64,000 bases of DNA from Gentiana macrophylla (lineage: Eukaryota; Streptophyta; Magnoliopsida; Gentianales; Gentianaceae), in assembly GCA_026214975.1 (NCBI GenBank), contig JAOBSW010000771.1, positions 1 to 64,000 of the forward strand, read 5' to 3'. Shown here piece after piece: positions 57,524-64,000 of the stretch. A program made the translations under genes and the position numbers. How positions within the stretch are numbered: position 1 is the first letter of the stretch; the number at the start of each line of letters is the position of its first letter. The notes under the pieces are model-generated. The model saw nothing but the letters and a program-made list of their open reading frames with translations. It made no database searches and was not told where the DNA came from.

Positions 57524-58538
57524 TGTTGGTCCCAGAGAAGGTGAAACTATAGTCGGAGGGGTGAATGACTATAGTGGAGTTTCAAAAACTTTTCTTCTAT
57601 TTAAAAGATTTTAGGCAGCGGACAAGTCCCTTCTTACTATGTTGTTTTCAAATCGGTGTAGACGATCCACGGATATAAGTTATGATGTAGGCTAATTAAA
57701 TTAATCTTTGTAAAGTAAATTGCAGAATTTAAATTGACACAAGGCTTATAGTGGTTCGAGGGTGGTGTAATCCCCTTAATCCACTCTTCTCCTGTGTGAT
57801 GATTGGAGGAATTCACTATTGTTTTCACGAGATACAATAGTATGATTGTCCTTGGCTTCCCAAGCTTCACAATCTACAAGACTATCACTCCTTGATCGCA
57901 TAATGACTTGATGATTTGATCTTTCTTTTCTTTGTTCCTTAAGATTAAGATCCTTCAACGGCTATCACAGATTCAACTCCTTCTCAGATTGCCTCTCGAT
58001 TGATTTGCTTGATTTGATGTGAATGTGATTCACACACTTGCTTGATCAATCTCAATTCGAGTAAGACTTTGTAGTTACGATACTTGAGTTGATCACTAGA
58101 TATGTCTTTGTAAGTTCAGAGAGAAGGCTTTTCAAATTGTGAGTTTCGCTTGATTTTTCTTTTTTGATCGTTATCTTCTTTTCTGTCAATGCCTTCTATT
58201 TATAGCCTTGAATAACCTTGGTTTTTGAAATTCCGTCATTGGCTATATTAATGAGGAATAACCCTTGATTTTATTCTTGATTCCCCTTAATTGTATTCTC
58301 CTTGATTTTGGTGATCGGATTCTTTCTTCAAGCGTATAGCGTAAAATCCGTCCTTGATTGATCCTTTAATGATTTGTGCATTTAATGCATGATCTTCTGA
58401 ATCTTCATCGTATATCAAATTTGATCTTGTAAATGTCTCTTCACCGTTTTTAGAACGGTCGAGTGAGCCTTCTGACTTATCCGTTAGTTCTTTCTTTGCT
58501 GTTTTGTTTTCTCTTTGCCGAAGGTCAGTTTACTCAGC
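57524..58538 (-). repeat. 5' LTR of the copia element, truncated
   Basis: Matches 46899-47915. Interrupted near 58538 by TGATGGAGGTCAAG, the LTR end of element D. TATA box at 58197-58205. The remaining LTR is expected past the window. Confidence 0.9.
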
Positions 58539-60123
58539 TGATGGAGGTCAAGTTAAATTATTAACTCGATGCCTACTAACACACTAGCAAGAGAACTAGG
58601 TTCAATTGTAGTATAGCCAGATAGAGTCGAGGTCGATCCCACAGAGACTCGGCACAAATAAAACACTACTTTATCCTATTAGAACTAAATTGAAAAGGCG
58701 GTCTACGACCAACTAAATCTGATAAATAAAATAGTGACAACCACAAGACACAAAAGACCACAAAGGCGGACTAAAGACTACTAAAACACGGATAATACGG
58801 TTGATATTATCTAAACGAATAGTATTGATTACGCTAGTAGATTATAACTCCCCCATGTGAATTAGGATGATAACGAGACAAAACAAACGTTAAAGATTAA
58901 TTATTATGACTACGGAGTCATCCCCAAGGTAGATTTAGCTCGAGTTAGGCCCCTCTAAAATCATCGTGCCTCCATTACGTGACTTCGCCTTTTAATGCCT
59001 CCATCTCATATAACCCGACACAACTACGAAACTAGGGATGCCGGTATAAACCGTAACCTCATCTAAGCAACATTCCTAGGGTAAGGCGTACTTCTTAGAT
59101 GCCGATTCAATCTATATCCTAAGTAACAATCACTTTTTGGGTTTCATGTTAAATTATGATGACAAATAATTAAGTTGATCAAGTTTAATTACTCGTTTTA
59201 ATTCCAAATCGAGAGAATGGCGAAGTCGGCCGATCATAATATTGCCCTACACATTGCCACACTCGGTCGATGAACACAAAGACTTCGGCGACCGAGTGAC
59301 ACGTCTAGAGGCGACCGAACACGATTACGTGCGGGACAAATCATGATTACTTCTAACGTTTCTAACCTAAACACATGGGTTCGTAAATTAATCTACATCA
59401 TAATCAATACAAATAAAATTACTCCATAATAAAATACATCGATCTACAAATAAAGATTGCATAATTGAATAGTCATACCTCGAAGACGAGAGTGACTCCC
59501 ACTCTTTAATGCGCTCCCTAATCGGAGAATCCAATGAATCCACAATGAACAAACATAAAGAAAATAAAACTAAAAACTTAAAAGCTAAAATTGTATGAAT
59601 TGTTTTGTGTTGTAGTGGTGTGTTTTTCTCAGCATCGTGGCTGCTGTTTATATAGGAGTTGTAGCCGACATATAGGAGAATCCGGAAGATTGACATGCAT
59701 TTATCAACTTAGGCTCGGGTGACCGAACGACGCTTTCGGTCGACCGAATGGCATCTTTCGGTCGACCGAGCCTCCTCTTTACGCGTTTTCAAATTCGGTT
59801 CGTCGACTTGTTCCCCACTCCATGCTTTTGAATTGATCCGATTAATCTTTTCTTCAATGCTCCGATTTTCTTCTCTTTTATCTTGAGATCTCCAGTTGCG
59901 TGATAATTATCTTCCCGATTTATCATGATCACGCAAAATCGCATTTATCACACAATTAATTGCTCTTTTATAATAAAAACAGCTAAATACCAATTATCGT
60001 ATTAATAATCACTTATCATTAAATAATAAATATAAACACGTGATTAAATATGAAATATATATCATTAATTCCGATTTAAGGTTATAATTGATGACATAAA
60101 TGGGTATATTTTAACTGTCATCA
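58539..60123 (-). repeat. 3' LTR of D
   Basis: Minus-strand start TGATGACAGTTAAAAT at the right; inner end ...GACCTCCATCA at the left. TATA box CTATATAAAC at about 59645-59655. Dyads TTCGGTCGACCGAA (59735-59748) and TTTCGGTCGACCGAG (59756-59770) lie 90-120 bp upstream of TATA; decayed ones at 59262-59320 lie downstream. Confidence 0.82.
59713..59770. repeat. Family A-type dyads in U3 of D
   Basis: GCTCGGGTGACCGAAC, TTCGGTCGACCGAA and TTTCGGTCGACCGAG in a row. Same motif and position as in the A LTRs although the surrounding LTR has diverged. Confidence 0.82.
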
Positions 60124-60127
60124 AAAT

Positions 60128-60141
60128 GCCCCCCACTTAAA
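60128..60141 (-). other. Polypurine tract of D
   Basis: Minus strand TTAAGTGGGGGGCA before the LTR. A second G-rich tract of the same kind is at 61092-61107. Confidence 0.75.
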
Positions 60142-61644
60142 CTTTGCTTCGTCCCGAACAAAGCATCAACAAGTTATTCCCCAAGACAACATTTTCTGTG
60201 GTCAACTTATACTTACACGAGAAACCCGAGTCAACTCATACCAGTCATGCTCATAAGATAAGCATTATTCACTACTCGCTATGAATCTAAGTGATTGTGT
60301 GCATGTGCATTGGTTTTATATAAATGTAGCAAGATTAGAGTTTATGCAGACTTCATATCTAAATTCACCAACATCAGCATTCATACTTCTTATGCCTCGC
60401 AATGGTTAAAGCACTAGAACAATAAGCAAGAGCGTATCTATAGGGTTTTTGGACTTGGAGACTGAGTACTACTCGAAGCCTCTAAAAATTCGAAATTTTT
60501 TTCAATTTTGCATATTTTTCGAATACTACTAACCTCAAGAAAACTCTTCATAGAGTATCCCCCTATCTTAGATTAAGCATAGCATCGAATATTACCACAA
60601 GCGCGGGGTTACTTTGGTAATGTTACTACAAGCCCAGTGTTTTAATACATTGTCAAAACACAGGTACGTCCCAAGCTTATTACTCCGCTTTTGTTGGCTA
60701 GAAGATCAGAATACATCAGTCGACAAATGTCGACACTAGGTCCTCATAACCAATTATCTACGCAATGTACACATACTTCTTTCAATTATTATAACTCATG
60801 CGGTACTAAGCGATTCACATGTCGAGTAATTGAACAATACCTAACTACTTGCAATTGTTGGCATGAATATCCTTAAGTTTACTAACAATTTATCGCAAAA
60901 GTATAATATGACCACGTACTCACGCAACTTGGTTCATTTCCTATTAATTCTAAGTATAAGAACTTCACAAGTTTAAGGGTACGAGTTAAACAACTTGGCA
61001 TTTATCCCTAAAAATTTTTAAATTTGGCTCAATATTGTCTCAAGTATTCCGCCCCTTGACTTTTCAACATATAGCACAATATATAGCTAAGTCCCCCCCC
61101 CCACTTAAACATGGCATTGTCCTCAATGACAAAAATAAATGAGTTCAAGATGAAAGACTTAGCTCGAAAATGGCTCCCAAGTAAAGGAACAATATCGGAG
61201 TAATCATCGCACATCGTGGAGAGACAGACACATCCTCTGTATAAACAAACAAGCTCCACGAAATCGTCAAATACCATGTCTATGGAAGTTATAAAATAAC
61301 GTGGCGATAATTAGATATAGATATCTAAAAGCAGTTTAAGCCACTTTACTTTATAACGCCATGGACAAGACCAAAAGGATTTAAACCGAAATAAAAACTC
61401 ACATGACGGCTATCAGGAAAAAACCTCGTTTATTCGAACTTAGACTCGAACATGGCGAGGTGAAAAAAAAACCGTGATAGGCGCATGCTACTTTATTAAA
61501 AAAGAAAACGAAAAAGATAGGTATAGGTAGTAGTTCTAAGTTTATAGTCGCTAGCTCGACTCGGCTCAAGATAGTTTATTCATAGGCGGTCACGAGGTAC
61601 AAAACCTCCTCCTCAAAGAAGAAAGCGGAAGCCCGTGATAATGC
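60142..61644 (-). other. 3' non-coding region of D
   Basis: No gene seen. Contains the block shared with A1 and A2 (60427-60470), the second polypurine-like tract (61092-61107) and a GTCGAGCTAGCGAC stem-loop at 61547-61560. Confidence 0.6.
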
Positions 61645-62720
61645 TTAATCGATGTCCATTGACCACAAATCTGGACTCGTCTTTGAAATTGAATAGTTCC
61701 ACCGCTCGGAAGGAAAGACTTGTTGTACTTGAAATGGGCCACACCATCTTGATTTCAACTTACCGGGAAGAGTCTTAGCGTGAATTGTACAAGAGAACCA
61801 GATCACCCTCTTGAAAGGTCCTATCCAGGATCTTCTTGTCATGGAACTTCTTCGTGCGCTCTTGAAAATCTTGGCATTCTCGTATGCCTCTAAACGAAAC
61901 TCCTCCAAAGCGAGTTAATTCTAACATCCTTTCTCACCAGGCAACGTCTCATCAAAATTTAGCATCCTTGTTGCCCACATGGCCCGGTGCTCCAGCCCAC
62001 AGGTAGATGACATGCCTTTCCAAAAACAATCCTATACGGTGACATTCCAATCGAGGTTTTATATGCGATCCTATAAGCCCATAAAGCGTCATCTAAGCGT
62101 AACGACCAATCCTTCCTAGTCGTATTGTGCTTTTTCCAGGATACGCTTTATCTCTCGATTGGTGACTTCTACCGCCCACTAGTCAGGGGTGATATGCGGT
62201 TGCTAGCTTATGTCGAACCCCATACTTAATCATCGACCTTTCAAAAGGTTTATTGCAAAAATGACTACCATTGTCGCTATAATCGCCTCGGCGTCCCAAA
62301 CCTTGTAAAAATGTTCTTCTTCAAGAATCTAACCACAACCCTAGCATCGTTAGTAGGGAAGCAATGGCCTCAACCCACTTGGATACATAATCAACAAACA
62401 ACTAAGATATATCGGTTAGATAATGATGAAGTGAAGGGTCCAACAAAATCTATCCCCAAATGTCAAAAGCTCCACTTCTAAGATGCTCTTGAGTGGCATC
62501 TCATTCCTCCTTGAAATATTACTGTCATTTGACAAGCATGACATGCCTTTGCATATTGGTGTGCATCCTTAAACAATGTCGGCCAATAAAAGCGCATTGG
62601 AGGACTTTGGCGCAGCTTTATCTCCCCGTAGTGTCCTCCAACTTCATAAGAATGACAATGCTTGAGGATATTATTATACTCTTCCTCCGGCACACACCTT
62701 CGAAAACATTATCGGATCCT
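61645..62720 (-). pseudogene. Integrase of D, decayed
   Basis: Frame 62478-62693 gives the zinc-binding end (GGHYGEIKLRQSPPMRFYWP, KACHACQ). Frame 61645-61908 gives the tail (MEEFRLEAYENAKIF, LPGKLKSRWCGPFQVQQVFP). Between them (61910-62470) homology to the catalytic core is visible but broken by many small shifts. Not functional as read. Confidence 0.72.
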
Positions 62721-62989
62721 AGCTTAAACAAGTACGGCTCATCCCAATAATAATGTCTAAGATCTTTAAAGAACTTTTTCCTTTCTTGGGCGGTGAGATT
62801 TGGTGGCGGTACTTTATGGATAGATAATTGACAAACACACTAAACCATGGTTGCTTCTTCTCCTTCACAACCTCTATTCGCGAAGAAGCTGCAAGACAAT
62901 CATCATGTCCCCGATGGTGGCGATGGAGAAAAGTTGTTCATCAGGAAAGATTCTCCTATCTCGGGTAATTCCTCACCATCCTCTAATTG

Positions 62990-64000
62990 TAAGCGATAGA
63001 TGATCGGCCACCACGTTCTCACTTCCTTTCTTATCTCGGATTTCTACGTCAAATTCTTGCAATGATAGGATCCATCTCAACGATCTCGGCTTTGAATCTT
63101 GCTTTGCTAGGAGATACTTAAGAGCCGCATGGTCGATCCACCACAGTGACTTTAGATCCCACTAAGTAAGATCTAAACTTGTCAAAGGCAAAGATAACGG
63201 CCAGAAGTTCCTTCTCCGTTGTGGCGTAATTTCTTTGGGCAGCATTCAAAGTCCGGCTTGCATAATAGATAGGTCTGAAGATTTTATCTTTTCTTTGACC
63301 CAAAGAGGCACCTACAGCAGTATCACTTGCATCACACATCAGTTCAAACGGAAGATCCCAATCCGGTGCGACCAGAACGGGTACAGTAATCAGTCTACTT
63401 TTTATTTCGTTGAAAGCTTTTATGCACTCATTAGAAAACACGAATGGTACATCCTTGGCCAATAATTCGGTAAGAGGTGTAGAGACCAGGGAAAAGTCCT
63501 TGATAAACCTACGATAAAATCCGGCGTGGCCTAAAAAACCTCGCAAAGTTTTAAGATTAGTAGGTGGAGGTAGTTTCTCGATCACCTCAACTTTGGCTCT
63601 ATTTACCTCTATACCATTCTTTGATATACGGTGGCCCAGTACTATACCTTCCGTAACCATTAAATGACATTTCTCCCAGTTAAGCACAAGATTTGTCTCT
63701 TCACATCTCTTCAACACTCGTGCTAGATGTGTGAGACATGAATCGAAATCGTCTCCAAACACAGAGAAATCATCCATAAAGATTTCCAAGAAGTCTTCCA
63801 CCATATCCGCAAATAATGACATCATACATCGTTGAAATGTCGCGGGGGCGTTGCACAATCCAAATGGCATTCGATTATACGCAAATGTCCCATATGGGCA
63901 TGTAAACGTTGTTTTCTCACGATCTTCGGGCGAGATGTGGATTTGATAGTATCCCGAATATCCGTCGAGAAAACAATAGAAAGCATGCCCTTTCGATCTC
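62990..64000 (-). pseudogene. Reverse transcriptase and RNase H of D (runs off the window)
   Basis: The open frame 63118-63870 and its in-frame extension to 64000 give FLDGYSGYYQIHIS, MPFGLCNAPATFQRCMM, the catalytic LEIFMDDFSVFGDD (FMDD), TLRGFLGHAGFYRRFIKDFS, and RNase H ELMCDASDTAVGASLGQ and TTEKELLAVIFAFDKFRSYL. A shift near 63125 breaks the RNase H, whose end reads on to about 62990. The RT start lies past base 64000. Confidence 0.85.

Larger units (their letters stand above)
46899..58538 (-). mobile_element. Sirevirus-like Ty1/copia element
   Basis: LTRs at 46899-48312 and 57524-58538 (right one cut by element D). Primer site 57510-57521 matches Met-tRNA. Order on the minus strand: gag, protease, integrase, RT, RNase H (copia order), then a 3.1-kb extra ORF region. 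It is inserted in the 5' LTR of B. Gag with an acidic and coiled-coil tail, CDACQKGKQ integrase and the extra 3' ORF point to the SIRE/Maximus group. Confidence 0.85.
58539..64000 (-). mobile_element. D: 3' part of an Athila-like element related to A
   Basis: 3' LTR 58539-60123, polypurine tract 60128-60141, 3' non-coding region, decayed integrase, RNase H and RT running off the right edge. LTR and 3' region are clearly related to family A. No 3' 'plant transposon protein' ORF lies between the LTR and integrase. Inserted in the copia 5' LTR. Confidence 0.82.

Overview
The window is plant nuclear DNA, probably from a eudicot, and is almost entirely nested and rearranged LTR retrotransposons. 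I found no host gene, rRNA, tRNA or CRISPR array. The evidence is the Ty3/gypsy (Athila-like, Tat/Retand-like, a Tekay-like scrap) and Ty1/copia (Sirevirus-like) protein signatures, plant primer-binding sites (TGGCGCC-type and Met-tRNA type), polypurine tracts next to LTRs, and AT-rich (TA)n repeats. Letters A to F are my own labels for element families.

Layout, left to right. 1-3507: an old minus-strand Athila-type LTR (F) carrying a ~750-bp inverted-repeat DNA transposon and two long (TA)n tracts around its TATA box. 3508-4907: a plus-strand LTR piece (E). 4908-5276: a minus-strand Tekay-like LTR scrap. 5277-11850: a plus-strand non-autonomous Athila-like element (C) with ~1.8-kb LTRs and no reverse transcriptase; its 3' LTR is cut at 11850. 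11851-21940: a circularly permuted minus-strand Retand/Tat element with one internal LTR, gag-PR-RT-RNaseH-aRNaseH on the left, integrase plus an antisense extra ORF on the right, and a ~0.8-kb stretch of pol present at both ends. 21941-33170: a tandem chain of Athila-like family A (A0 stub, LTR, A1, LTR, A2), where A1 keeps only a protease ORF and a 3' 'plant transposon protein' ORF. 33171-46898: a nearly complete minus-strand Athila-like element B (gag, PR, RT, RNaseH, integrase, a small extra ORF, a 3' ORF). 46899-58538: a minus-strand Sirevirus-like copia element inserted in the 5' LTR of B, with a long extra 3' ORF region. 58539-64000: the 3' part of another Athila-like element (D, relative of A) inserted in the 5' LTR of the copia element and running off the window.

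The most interesting signal is non-coding. Each Athila-like family carries its own clustered 12-bp dyad with a 2-nt centre (A/D: TCGGT-CG-ACCGA; B: GGACG-NN-CGTCC; C: AAACG-CG-CGTTT; E: CGGT-TT-ACCG). Clusters lie in the LTRs and, in A and B, also in the gag leader and in the leader/promoter of the 3' ORF. A second shared element is a GTCG-N6-CGAC stem-loop placed after the coding block in five elements. Three 3' ORFs (A1, B, copia) have TATA-like boxes of their own upstream.

Caveat: duplicated segments differ mostly at CTG/CAG trinucleotides by small replacements and deletions (CTG to TCG or CG, CAG to GA). That pattern looks like consensus error at methylated CHG sites more than mutation, so many of the frameshifts noted below may not be real.
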